DNA of 64,000 bases from Bin87 sp964347975 (GTDB lineage: Bacteria > Chloroflexota > Dehalococcoidia > Lucifugimonadales > UBA3495), in contig CAYGAY010000012.1 in the NCBI GenBank assembly GCA_964347975.1, forward strand, positions 1 to 64,000, given 5' to 3'. Below, one piece after another: positions 17,989 through 26,036 of this stretch. The stretch's first letter is position 1, and each line of letters begins with the position of its first letter. Below the pieces are notes generated by a model. It was not told where the DNA came from and ran no database searches. It was given only the letters and a program-made list of their open reading frames with translations. A program made the translations under genes and the position numbers.

Positions 17989-18109
17989 GTACCCACTTTC
18001 CGCAAACTGCCATTGCGAGCGTAGCGCAGCAATCTGGTTGCCGAAGGATGCGCCGCTCAGCCTGTGGGATTGCCGCGCCGCATGGCCTCGCATTGACAAA
18101 AGTGGGTAC
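17989..18109. repeat. 121-bp inverted-repeat element with GTACCCACTTT ends (family A inside)
   Basis: The outer ends are GTACCCACTTT (17989 onward) and its reverse complement AAAGTGGGTAC (18098-18109). Inside are two opposed copies of a common dispersed unit (18011-18035 and 18068-18097, CATTGCGAGC.../...CTCGCATTGAC). The whole can fold as one long hairpin in the rpsU leader. A similar element with the same ends lies at 38793-38959. This accounts for nearly all of the 257 bases between the ATPase gene and rpsU. Confidence 0.7.
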
Positions 18110-18152
18110 GCGGCGTGAGGACAGCAACGAATTTCGCAAATGGGAGCACTGC

Positions 18153-18338
18153 ATGGCTTACGTAACGCCACGAGAGGGCGAAACTCCGGAGAGTTTGGTA
18201 AATCGGTTCCGCGCATCGGTGCAGCACGCCGGCATCCTGCGCGAGTTGAAAGATCGCCGGTTCTTCCGGTCCAAGGCCCAGAAGGAGCGGCTGGCGGCCC
18301 AGCGTGCCGCCCGGCGGCGACGGCGGCAGCGGCGGTAA
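18153..18338 (+). CDS. rpsU: 30S ribosomal protein bS21
   Basis: 61 residues, basic throughout, opening MAYVTPREGETPESL and ending in an arginine-rich tail RRRRRQRR. The V...GE..E..LRRF pattern and FFRSKAQKERLAAQRAARR match bS21, which helps 16S rRNA reach the anti-Shine-Dalgarno contact during initiation. I chose ATG 153 of the 18.1 kb line (18153) because it begins the family match and has TGGGAG 8-12 bases upstream; the open frame extends to 18048 through the repeat element. FmdB and dtd follow on the same strand. Confidence 0.9.
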   Translation: MAYVTPREGETPESLVNRFRASVQHAGILRELKDRRFFRSKAQKERLAAQRAARRRRRQRR

Positions 18339-18483
18339 GCCCACCGGCTTGGTCCGGCGGGAACCTGACAAATTGACCGCATGATGGGCTGGATGCTAGA
18401 CTCCGGCCCGTTGCGACAGCCTGAGCGCGCCCGCCTGGAGCGACCAGCCCTGGGCGGCGCTCTGGAGATTAAGGAGGGCGGGT

Positions 18484-18822
18484 TTGCCTCGCTACGATTA
18501 TCGGTGTACTGAGTGCGCCAACGAGTTTGAGTTGGTTCAGAAGTTCAGCGCGGCCGGCCAGGGAGAGTGCCCGTCGTGCGGCGGCGCAGGTCAGCGCGTG
18601 TTCCACGCTGTGCCGGTGATATACAAGGGCAGCGGTTTTTACACTACCGACTACGGCCGGCCCAAGCGCCCCACGGAAAGCCAGGAAGCTAAGGAAGCGG
18701 CCGCTGAATCGTCGTCCACCAAGAGCTCCGGCGACAGCTCCGACACCAAGTCCAGCGATTCCGGTTCCTCCGGCGGTTCGGAAGCGGCGAGCGTCGCCGC
18801 GGCCGGCGGGGATTCCGCCTAG
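18484..18822 (+). CDS. FmdB-family zinc-ribbon protein
   Basis: 112 residues beginning at a TTG codon, which is supported by a perfect AAGGAGG (18471-18477) six bases upstream. The N-terminal domain is the FmdB/CxxC zinc ribbon: YDYRCTECANEFEL, then CPSCGG, followed by the conserved VFHAVPVIYKGSGFYTTDY. The C-terminal 45 residues are Ser/Lys/Glu-rich low complexity and likely disordered. FmdB was named for a putative regulator of formamidase; in most genomes it is of unknown role and often sits near ribosomal genes, as here. Confidence 0.88.
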   Translation: MPRYDYRCTECANEFELVQKFSAAGQGECPSCGGAGQRVFHAVPVIYKGSGFYTTDYGRPKRPTESQEAKEAAAESSSTKSSGDSSDTKSSDSGSSGGSEAASVAAAGGDSA

Positions 18823-18853
18823 CCGGTATCTTTTCGACAGGCGTTCGAGACAA

Positions 18854-18878
18854 GCCGCGCTTTCGAGGGCGGCATTTT
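18854..18878 (+). terminator. putative terminator after the FmdB gene
   Basis: GCCGC (18854-18858) pairs with GCGGC (18869-18873), with a further C-G/T-A pair in the loop past one mismatch, followed by ATTTT. It lies 32 bases past the FmdB stop and 29 before dtd. The stem is short, so confidence is modest. Confidence 0.45.
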
Positions 18879-18906
18879 CTTGTCCTGAAACGCAGCGACT
18901 TTCATC

Positions 18907-19371
18907 ATGCGCGCTTTGATACAGCGGGTTGCGTCGGCATCGGTCCTGATCGACAATGCCGAGGTGGGCAGCATCGGCCCCGGTTTGGTGGTGCTGCTGG
19001 GCGTGGCCGACGGGGACGCTGCCGCCGATGCGCGGTGGGTTGTGGACAAGGTGGTGCATATGCGGATCTTCGCCGACGAAGCGGGCCGTTTCAACCGATC
19101 CGCGCTGGACGTGGACGGCGGGCTGCTGGTGGTATCCCAGTTCACCCTCTACGCTGATACTCGCCGGGGCCGGCGTCCCGACTTCACCCGCGCCGCCGCG
19201 CCAGAGGCGGCCCACCGCCTCTACGAAGAGGCGGTGGCGATGTTCCGCGATACCGGTCTGAACGTGGCCACCGGCGAGTTTCAGGCGTATATGCAGGTGA
19301 GGCTGCATAACGACGGCCCCGTGACCATCATGGTGGACAGCGCCGACCGGGGCCGGCCCCGGCGGGGGTAA
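18907..19371 (+). CDS. dtd: D-aminoacyl-tRNA deacylase
   Basis: 154 residues, the usual length. Opens MRALIQRVASASV. The active-site motif SQFTLYAD lies near residue 78, and GPVTIMVDS near the C-terminus is the cross-subunit motif (usually NxGPVT; here NDGPVT). The enzyme removes D-amino acids mischarged onto tRNA and acts as a homodimer in the cytoplasm. It follows the FmdB gene and converges on aroB with only 23 bases between the stops. Confidence 0.93.
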   Translation: MRALIQRVASASVLIDNAEVGSIGPGLVVLLGVADGDAAADARWVVDKVVHMRIFADEAGRFNRSALDVDGGLLVVSQFTLYADTRRGRRPDFTRAAAPEAAHRLYEEAVAMFRDTGLNVATGEFQAYMQVRLHNDGPVTIMVDSADRGRPRRG

Positions 19372-19394
19372 CCGGGACGAGACGCTAACCGACG

Positions 19395-20495
19395 CTATCC
19401 GGTCAACCAGACCAGCGTTTCGTCCACCACTTCCGTCGGTATGTCCCGCCGCACGGTGGCGCGTCCCACGTCCTCCAGCAGCACCCAACGGTTGGCGCCG
19501 CCGACGGTTTTCTTGTCCAGGGACATCGCCGCCCTGATGTCATCCAGGTCAACTCCCCGGGCGGTGATAGGCAGACTAAAACGTTCGAGCAGGGCGCGCT
19601 GGCGTTCCAGGATGTCGTCGCCAATCATGCCCATTTCCCGGGCGATGCGCCCGGCGCCCATCATGCCCACGGCTACGCCCTCACCGTGCATGAAGCGCCC
19701 GTACTCCGTGGATGCTTCCAGCGCGTGGCCGATGGTGTGGCCGTAGTTCAGCAGAATGCGAATGCCCAGGGTTTCCCGCTCGTCCTGGCTGACCACATCG
19801 GCTTTAATCGCCATGCTGCGGCGGATGACCTCAGTGGAGAGCTCCGGCTCCACCTCCATCAGCGCCTCGGCGTGCTCCTCAAATACGTCCACGAGCGACG
19901 GGTCCAGGATCAGGCCGTGCTTGATGGCCTCGGCCCAGCCTTCCGACAATTCCCGTTTGCCCAGGCTGGACAGGGCCTGCACGTCGGCGAGGACGGCGCG
20001 GGGCTGGTAGAATGCGCCGACCATGTTCTTGGCCTGGGGCAGGTTGACCGCCACCTTGCCGCCGATGGATGCGTCCACCATGGCGGCCATGCTGGTGGGC
20101 ACCTGGACGAAGGGTACGCCGCGCAGGAACGTGCTGGCAATGAAGCCCCCCAGGTCGCCGGCCACGCCGCCGCCGATGGCGATGATGGGCTGGCCCCGCT
20201 CAGCCTTCAGGCTCACCAGCCACTCGTAGATCTCCTGGGCCTGCTGGAAGGATTTGCTGGTCTCGCCGGCCGGGATGATGAAGCAATGGGCGGCGATGCC
20301 GGCGCGCTGCAAGGCCCACTGGGCGTTGCGTCCGTAGGGCCGCATCACGTTCTCGTCGGTGATGATGTAGGCAGTGTCGCCCAGGCCAAGCTCGGCGATG
20401 TGCTCGCCCAGCCGGTCGATAACGCCCCAGCCGGCGACGACGGGATAGCTGCCGCCGGAGTGCTGGACGGTCGCGGCGAGGTCGGGGTTGGTCAT
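19395..20495 (-). CDS. aroB: 3-dehydroquinate synthase
   Basis: 366 residues, standard length. Converts DAHP to 3-dehydroquinate, second step of the shikimate pathway, using NAD and a divalent metal. GGGVAGDLGGFIASTFLRG (NAD/phosphate binding), QVPTSMAAMVDASIGGK and EGWAEAIKHGLI (lysine and glutamate in the active site) are present, and NYGHTIGHALE supplies the metal-binding histidines. Its start overlaps the stop of aroK by one base, so the pair is translationally coupled. Confidence 0.95.
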   Translation of the reverse strand: MTNPDLAATVQHSGGSYPVVAGWGVIDRLGEHIAELGLGDTAYIITDENVMRPYGRNAQWALQRAGIAAHCFIIPAGETSKSFQQAQEIYEWLVSLKAERGQPIIAIGGGVAGDLGGFIASTFLRGVPFVQVPTSMAAMVDASIGGKVAVNLPQAKNMVGAFYQPRAVLADVQALSSLGKRELSEGWAEAIKHGLILDPSLVDVFEEHAEALMEVEPELSTEVIRRSMAIKADVVSQDERETLGIRILLNYGHTIGHALEASTEYGRFMHGEGVAVGMMGAGRIAREMGMIGDDILERQRALLERFSLPITARGVDLDDIRAAMSLDKKTVGGANRWVLLEDVGRATVRRDIPTEVVDETLVWLTG

Positions 20496-21088
20496 TATTG
20501 TCCTCCCGGTGGAGAGATCTGGTCGGTGGCGTAAACGGTGGATTCAAAAATCCGCAGCACCTCGTCGGCCACCTGTTCCGGAGTACGGTCGTCGGTGGCT
20601 ACGGCGTGGTGGGCCTGGGCGTAGGCGGGGGCGCGCTCGTTGAGGAGCTCGCGGATGCGCTCCAGGGGATCGCCTTCGCCGAGCATGGGCCGGACGGCGA
20701 CGTTGGGGCTGCCTCGGGTGATGCGGCGGTGGATGGTTTCGGGCTGGGCGGTCAGGCAGAACACGATGCCGTTTTCCAGCAGCGCCTGCCGGGTGAGTTC
20801 CTGAGCGAATGCTCCGCCGCCGGCCGCGATGATCTTGCCGCCACCCTCGCAAAGGGTCAGCGCCGCGTGACGTTCCATATGGCGGAAGACGATCTCGCCA
20901 TCCTCGCTGAAGATGCGGTGGATTGACTTGCCGGACCGGCGCACGATCTCCTCGTCCAAGTCGGTCATGCGGCGGTTGGTCATCCGCGCGATGATGCGTC
21001 CCACGTGGCTTTTGCCGGTGGCCATGAAGCCGACGAGGATGATGTTTGCCGGGCCCTCCGGCGGTTGGAGGTTTGACGAGATTGCCAC
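20495..21088 (-). CDS. aroK: shikimate kinase
   Basis: 197 residues. Phosphorylates shikimate using ATP. Walker A is GFMATGKS, shikimate-binding MTDLDEEIVRRSGKSI contains the DxD-like acidic pair, and IAAGGGAFAQ and the arginine-containing lid VAVRPML follow. The start is a GTG at 21086-21088 that lies within a copy of the dispersed family-A repeat (21078-21105); no alternative ATG, GTG or TTG precedes the nucleotide-binding strand NIILVG. The C-terminus is somewhat longer than usual. It forms an operon with aroB. Confidence 0.92.
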   Translation of the reverse strand: MAISSNLQPPEGPANIILVGFMATGKSHVGRIIARMTNRRMTDLDEEIVRRSGKSIHRIFSEDGEIVFRHMERHAALTLCEGGGKIIAAGGGAFAQELTRQALLENGIVFCLTAQPETIHRRITRGSPNVAVRPMLGEGDPLERIRELLNERAPAYAQAHHAVATDDRTPEQVADEVLRIFESTVYATDQISPPGGQ

Positions 21089-21105
21089 GCTAGGCTCGCA
21101 ATGAC
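21078..21105. repeat. dispersed family-A repeat overlapping the aroK start
   Basis: GAGATTGCCACGC followed by TAGGCTCGCAATGAC. The same 28-base unit with few changes occurs at 34061-34088, 36637-36664 and 38915-38942, and inverted at 18011-18035 and 36581-36615. Here it spans the GTG start and first codons of aroK on the minus strand. Confidence 0.75.
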
Positions 21106-21112
21106 ACTGCCG

Positions 21113-21514
21113 CTAGGCCGGGCGAGGCGGCGGCGGCGCGTAGCCGGAGGCGGTGCAGAACTCGACGCTGTTGCCGTCAGGGTCTTCAATGAAGAAATAG
21201 GCCTGGCCGTCGTACCGAATGCCGCCGCGCAAGATCTCGAAGCCGTTGCTCTCCAGGGTGGCGCGAGTTTCCTCCAGGTTATCCACCTGGAAGGCGTGGT
21301 GGACGTTGCCGGGCTTGGCGGGGGCTTCGTCGGTCTCAATCAAGTGAACCATCACCCCGTTTTCCAGCTGGAGCCAGGTAATTGCCGGATTGTCCACCTG
21401 GCTTTGGATCTGCTTGATGCCCAGCAGGTCGTTGTAAAAGGCCATGGCGCGGGCGGTGTCCTTGACCATGGTGGTTACGTGATTGATCTGGCGAATTTCG
21501 ATTTGGCCGGCCAT
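21113..21514 (-). CDS. VOC-superfamily (glyoxalase/bleomycin-resistance-like) protein
   Basis: 133 residues, a single vicinal-oxygen-chelate domain made of two beta-alpha-beta-beta-beta repeats. The N-terminal INHVTTMVKDTARAMAFYND contains the first metal histidine (H of INHV), HLIE carries the mid-chain ligands, HHAFQVDNLEETRATLESNG starts the second half and FFIEDPDGNSVEF holds the terminal glutamate. GGAGGGACAAC precedes the ATG. Function within the superfamily (isomerase, dioxygenase or resistance) cannot be decided. Confidence 0.8.
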   Translation of the reverse strand: MAGQIEIRQINHVTTMVKDTARAMAFYNDLLGIKQIQSQVDNPAITWLQLENGVMVHLIETDEAPAKPGNVHHAFQVDNLEETRATLESNGFEILRGGIRYDGQAYFFIEDPDGNSVEFCTASGYAPPPPRPA

Positions 21515-21594
21515 GTTGTCCCTCCATGCTCCGTAGCTGTCAAAAGGCGTGTTAAAGCATTATGGGTATTATGCCATACAACCGAGGCGCGGGT

Positions 21595-22245
21595 TCACAG
21601 CGCTTGCCAGGCGCCTTCTCCCAGCAGAGGAACGTAGCTGCAAAAACCCAATTCCTCCATGACCGGGCCTTGAGGTCCGACCCGAACGCGCGTCAGCGTC
21701 TGCCGCTCGAAACTTCCCACTGGAAGCGCCAGTCGCCCGGAGGGTTTTAGCTGAGCGAGCAGAGCCTCCGGCACCTGCGGGGCGGCGGCGGAAACCAGGA
21801 TGGCGTCGAAGGGCGCGAGGTCGGGAACCCCCAGGATTTCGCCCGCCAATTGCACCGATACGTTGGAAATCCCACAGGCGTCGAGGTTCCGGCGCGCGAA
21901 AGACACCAGCTCCGGTATGCGTTCCACCGCCAGCACGGAACCGAAGGGCAGCAGTTCGGCGATGACGGCGGCCTGGTAACCGCTGCCGGCACCCACTTCC
22001 AGCACGTACTCGTCGCCGCGCAATTGCAGGACGTTGGCGGCGTGGGCAACCATCTGAGGCTGTGAGATCGTCTGGCCGTTACCGATGGACAGGGCGATGT
22101 TCAGGTACGACCTGGCTCGCAACGGCTGCGGCACGAAACGTTCCCGGGGCACGCGGCGCATGGCGTCCAGGGTCGGCCCCTCTCCCATGGTTTTCGCCAG
22201 GTGGTCAAACAGACGCCTGCGGTCGGCTTCAAGAGGGTCATTCAT
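21595..22245 (-). CDS. pcm: protein-L-isoaspartate O-methyltransferase
   Basis: 216 residues from ATG 22245; the frame is open to 22632, but that part overlaps the ThDP enzyme gene and lacks family similarity. Repairs isoaspartyl residues by methylation with SAM. GNGQTISQPQMVAHAANVL is the characteristic PIMT motif; EVGAGSGYQAAVIAEL is the SAM-binding loop; FDAILVSAAAPQVPEALLAQLKPSGRLALPVG completes the fold. The upstream ThDP gene (22284-24005) ends 38 bases before the chosen start, so they may be co-transcribed. Confidence 0.92.
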   Translation of the reverse strand: MNDPLEADRRRLFDHLAKTMGEGPTLDAMRRVPRERFVPQPLRARSYLNIALSIGNGQTISQPQMVAHAANVLQLRGDEYVLEVGAGSGYQAAVIAELLPFGSVLAVERIPELVSFARRNLDACGISNVSVQLAGEILGVPDLAPFDAILVSAAAPQVPEALLAQLKPSGRLALPVGSFERQTLTRVRVGPQGPVMEELGFCSYVPLLGEGAWQAL

Positions 22246-22283
22246 TGCCGGAAACAGCGATGCCAAGGGTATGACTTTTCCGA

Positions 22284-24005
22284 TTACCCAAGCTCGCCGC
22301 GCAGGCTGTAGATCTGACCGGGCCGACCTCCTTCGGGGAGGCCGAGGGGGAGATGGACGTTCAGCAGGAAGGGGCGGTTTTCCCGTTCCACTATGCCGAG
22401 GCCATGCTCGATGGCGTCGCTGATGGTAGCTTCGTCCGTGGCGTCCATGGCCTCGACGCCGAAGCCCTCGGCCAGCTTGACCGGGTCGATGTTGTCGAGG
22501 ACGACGCCCCGGTACTCGCCGGTCTCCTTCATGTTGGCGTTGGCGTTGGCGAAGGAGTTGGCGACGATGCCGTAGGCTCCGTTGTTGGAGATGCAGTAGA
22601 GGACCGGAACGCCGTGGCTGGCCGCCGTCCACAGGGCATGGTCGGAGTAGTACAGCGAGCCGTCGCCGACCAGACCGACCACCGGCTGGTCGGGCGCGCC
22701 CAGCTTGGCGCCGATGGTCATGCCCACGCCGTAGCCCTCGGAACCGCCGGCGGGGCGGATGTACTGGTTGCTGCCGGCGTCGCCGGAGTTGGACAGGATG
22801 TCCTGAGCCACGGCAAACTGCTCTATGGCGACCAAACCGCCGCCGCGACTTTCGAGAGCGGCGTCCAGGGCGTCGCCCAATGCGACGGCACGGACCTTGC
22901 CCTCCTGGGCCGGCGCGCGCCAGGCGGCGTCGCGCCGCTGAGCGCGCAGGGCGGCAACCTCCTCCCGGGCATGGCTGCGACGGTCGGCCAGATCCTCGGA
23001 GCCGTCGGTGGCGTCCAGCAAACTCTGGGCGGCGCGGCGCTCGTCGGCCAGGATAGCGAGATCCAGGCCGGGGATGTTTTCCAGGTTCTCGGCGTCGGCG
23101 CCGATGGCGATGGTGCGCTGGGCATTGTAGAAGGCGGTGTAGTCACTGGCGTTGCCGGCGCCGTTGTGGGTTACGCCGATGCACAGGATGAGGTCGGGGT
23201 TCAGATCGGGGGCCTGCTCCAGACGACGGCCGCCGGCGTGGAGGGGGTGCTTGATGGGGACGGCGCGGGGGTCGCCGACTACCGGGACGCCGAACCGCTC
23301 GGCCAGCTGGGTGACCTCGGCGATTGCGCCGCTCTTCCAGACGCCATCGCCCACGTACATGAGGGGGCGCTGGGCGTCGCGCAGGGCGCGGGCCACGGCC
23401 TCCACGTCCGAGTCGGAGGGGTAGCCGGCGCGGAAATCAGGGGTATGTCCGTCGATGATGTTGGCGGTGTGCTCGGCCGGACCCAACAGACGGTCGTACA
23501 CGGCGAGATGCACCGGGCCGACGGGCGGGGTCATGGCGACGCGCAGGGCGCGCTCCAGAGCGGCGGGCAGGCCCTCCGGCTCGATGACCGTCCAGTTCGC
23601 CTTCATCAGGGGCGCGGCGATGGCCGTTGGGCCGGCGTTGTGGCTGACGTCCAGGCTGATCTTGCCGGCGAAGCTGCCGGTGTCGCCGGCGAAGGTGATG
23701 ACCACCACGGGCAGGCTGCCGGTCCAGACGTTGATGAGCTGGCCCATGGCCTGGGCCAGGCCGGCGCCCAGGTGGACCACCATGACGCCGGGGGCCAGGT
23801 TGGCCTGGGTGTAACCGCCGGCCATGGCCGTCACCGCGCCCTCGTGGAGACCCAGGATGCCGTGGATGTCGGAGCGGGAGTGCAGTTCGTTGAAGAACAG
23901 CGCCTCGCGGGAGCCGGAGTTGTTGAAGACGTACTTGACGCCGGAGGCCACCATCTGCTCCACCATGAGGCGGGACGCGCTGGCGGTCATTTCCCTGGTC
24001 TGCAT
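22284..24005 (-). CDS. thiamine diphosphate-binding enzyme, acetolactate synthase/benzoylformate decarboxylase-like
   Basis: 573 residues from ATG 24005, which has AAGGAG at the expected spacing; the extension to 24134 is not supported. The N-terminal PYR domain contains the catalytic glutamate in GLHEGAVTAMAGGY; the central domain is the FAD/NAD-like fold; the C-terminal PP domain has the ThDP motif VGDGSLYYSDHALWTAA...NNGAYG (GDGx24-27NN). Substrate specificity residues suggest a 2-oxo-acid decarboxylase or lyase rather than true IlvB, but this is uncertain. It is transcribed divergently from the methyltransferase gene with a 167-base spacer and likely precedes pcm in an operon. Confidence 0.85.
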   Translation of the reverse strand: MQTREMTASASRLMVEQMVASGVKYVFNNSGSREALFFNELHSRSDIHGILGLHEGAVTAMAGGYTQANLAPGVMVVHLGAGLAQAMGQLINVWTGSLPVVVITFAGDTGSFAGKISLDVSHNAGPTAIAAPLMKANWTVIEPEGLPAALERALRVAMTPPVGPVHLAVYDRLLGPAEHTANIIDGHTPDFRAGYPSDSDVEAVARALRDAQRPLMYVGDGVWKSGAIAEVTQLAERFGVPVVGDPRAVPIKHPLHAGGRRLEQAPDLNPDLILCIGVTHNGAGNASDYTAFYNAQRTIAIGADAENLENIPGLDLAILADERRAAQSLLDATDGSEDLADRRSHAREEVAALRAQRRDAAWRAPAQEGKVRAVALGDALDAALESRGGGLVAIEQFAVAQDILSNSGDAGSNQYIRPAGGSEGYGVGMTIGAKLGAPDQPVVGLVGDGSLYYSDHALWTAASHGVPVLYCISNNGAYGIVANSFANANANMKETGEYRGVVLDNIDPVKLAEGFGVEAMDATDEATISDAIEHGLGIVERENRPFLLNVHLPLGLPEGGRPGQIYSLRGELG

Positions 24006-24172
24006 TGTGCTACTCCTTGATCGGATCGCGGGTCGCGCTATCGGTTGTTGCGGGAATAGTACGGCCCGCAGTGCCGGATGTCCACCTGACAAACCGGAAC
24101 CAAGCAGCGACTGCCAGTGATTGCGGGGTTTCAAGGCTCGGTGGTAGGCTGGCGCGCAGCGAAGGAAGAGCC

Positions 24173-25915
24173 ATGACCGGCCGCGACAGACAATCGACGC
24201 CCCACGCGGACGCCGCCGGCGAGCACGGCTTTAACGCCGTCAACCGGGGCGTGTACATCGCGGACAACCTGAACTTCCTGCGCGCGCTCAACGACGAGTG
24301 CATCGACCTGGTTTGCATCGACCCGCCCTTTGCCAAAAACGACACCTTCACCGGCGACCGCATCCGGCCGGCCTTGAGCGCGGAGGAGCGCGCGATTGAG
24401 CGGCGCCTGCTGGCCGGCTGGGGCGTAACCAACCCGCGGGAGGCGGAAGCCGCCGGCATCGTCTGGCCCGACGGCGAGTTGCAGGGCGGCTACCGGGACA
24501 TCTGGTCGTGGGAAGGCGACATTCACGAAGAATGGCTGACGAGCATCGAGGAAGACTACCCGGCGATACACGCGACGATTGAAGGAACGCGGTTGGCGCA
24601 TAGCGACAGCATGGCCGCTTACTTGTGTTACATGGCGATACGGCTGATTGAGATATTCCGGGTGCTGAAGCTAACCGGGAGCCTCTATCTGCATTGCGAC
24701 CAAACCGCTGGAGCGTACCTGCGCGAGTTGCTGGACAGCATATTCGGAGCGGAGCATCTCCGCAGTGAAATCACTTGGCGACGCACTAACGCAAAGGGGT
24801 TGGCGTTCCGGAGCTTTCCCAACAATGACGACACCATCCTGTACTACTCCAGAGGTGGCGAACGTACGTGGAATCGTCAATTTCGTCCCCACGACCCTGA
24901 GTACGTGCAGAGATATTATCGCCACGTAGAACCGGAAACCGGCCGCCGCTATTCCCTTGCCGATCTTACTAATCCTAACCGGAACCGCCCCAACCTGACC
25001 TATGAGTGGAACGGCCATCACCGAGTATGGCGGTGGACGAAAGAGCGGATGCAGGAAGCTCACGACAGGGGGTTGATTCACTATACCGCTAGCGGACTGG
25101 CGCGGCAAAAGCGCTATCTCGACGAAGTTGAGGGCAACCCGGTTGACAGCATCTGGGACGACATCAGGCCATTACAGGCACAATCGAGGGAACGCACGGG
25201 CTACCCAACGCAGAAGCCCGTTGCCCTGGCCGAACGCATCATCACCGCCAGCACTAACCCCGGCGATGTGGTGCTCGACTGTTTCGCCGGCTGCGCCTAC
25301 GCCGGCGTGGCGGCAGAACGGCTGGGCCGGCGGTGGGTCGCCTGTGACTTCAATCCCCGCGCCTGGACGATTTTCAAGCGCCAGTTCAACAAGCCGTCCC
25401 TGGCCCTGCTGCGCTGTAACGATGAGACCACCGGCCAGCAGGTGCTCGGCAACGAACCTGTTGCCACGGTTCACGGCCCCACGGAACTTCCCGTACGTAC
25501 GTCGCTGGCGGTTGCGGCGATTCCGCAAAGTTTCGCCCTGCCGGAACGCCGGTTCAAGGTGCCGGCAAGCATCATACCGGAACGGCAGATGCTGGAGCTG
25601 CTGCTGGAGCTGAGCGGCTACCTGGCCTGGTGCTGCGGTTACGCCAACCGGATGCCCGACGGCAGCATCACCCGCACCACGCGCAACTTTCACCTGGACC
25701 ACATCGCGCCCAAGTCCCGAGAAGGAACCAGCAATGAAATCCAGAACCGCGCGCCCATGTGCCCCTACCACAACATCCGCAAGAACAACCGCCAGATTGC
25801 GCTGTCGCAGTACCGGCAGGAAATCGCGGACGCCGGGGAGATGATGGTGAACTCGGTGAACGACCTGATCAACCTGGACTACGCGCTGGCCCAGGCGATG
25901 GAACTGTACGGCTAG
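24173..25915 (+). CDS. DNA methyltransferase (beta-class N6-A/N4-C) fused to an HNH nuclease-like domain
   Basis: About 580 residues from ATG 24173 (GAAGGAAG upstream). Motif IV comes first, VCIDPPFAKND (about residues 44-54), a DPPF catalytic loop; later DCFAGCAYAGVAAERLGRR (about 366-384) is the SAM-binding FxGxG-type motif with the acidic VACDFN strand. This IV-before-I order is the beta class. After a linker, residues about 475-560 form an HNH-like zinc module: LAWCCGYANR, FHLDHIAPKSREGTSNEIQN, MCPYHNIRKNN. The HxDH and N are present, but the zinc CxxC pairs are partly replaced (CC, CPYH). No separate restriction or specificity gene is adjacent. It could be a fused restriction-modification enzyme or a single-chain modification protein. 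Neighbouring genes are unrelated. Confidence 0.82.
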   Translation: MTGRDRQSTPHADAAGEHGFNAVNRGVYIADNLNFLRALNDECIDLVCIDPPFAKNDTFTGDRIRPALSAEERAIERRLLAGWGVTNPREAEAAGIVWPDGELQGGYRDIWSWEGDIHEEWLTSIEEDYPAIHATIEGTRLAHSDSMAAYLCYMAIRLIEIFRVLKLTGSLYLHCDQTAGAYLRELLDSIFGAEHLRSEITWRRTNAKGLAFRSFPNNDDTILYYSRGGERTWNRQFRPHDPEYVQRYYRHVEPETGRRYSLADLTNPNRNRPNLTYEWNGHHRVWRWTKERMQEAHDRGLIHYTASGLARQKRYLDEVEGNPVDSIWDDIRPLQAQSRERTGYPTQKPVALAERIITASTNPGDVVLDCFAGCAYAGVAAERLGRRWVACDFNPRAWTIFKRQFNKPSLALLRCNDETTGQQVLGNEPVATVHGPTELPVRTSLAVAAIPQSFALPERRFKVPASIIPERQMLELLLELSGYLAWCCGYANRMPDGSITRTTRNFHLDHIAPKSREGTSNEIQNRAPMCPYHNIRKNNRQIALSQYRQEIADAGEMMVNSVNDLINLDYALAQAMELYG

Positions 25916-26036
25916 GCGTATGCGGCCCGGCAATAACGCCGGCGCTCCTCGCGGCCCTTTCCATTCCATCCCCCTTGTTTTATCCTTGCCCGGCTGATCC
26001 TACCCATTCTGAACCCAACTCGCGGCAGGTGGAACC

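Noticed and set aside
22353..24020. 555-residue open frame antisense to the ThDP enzyme
   Set aside because: High-GC mirror frame rich in Val, Gly, Asp and His, no family motifs; the opposite strand encodes a complete ThDP enzyme with a ribosome-binding site.
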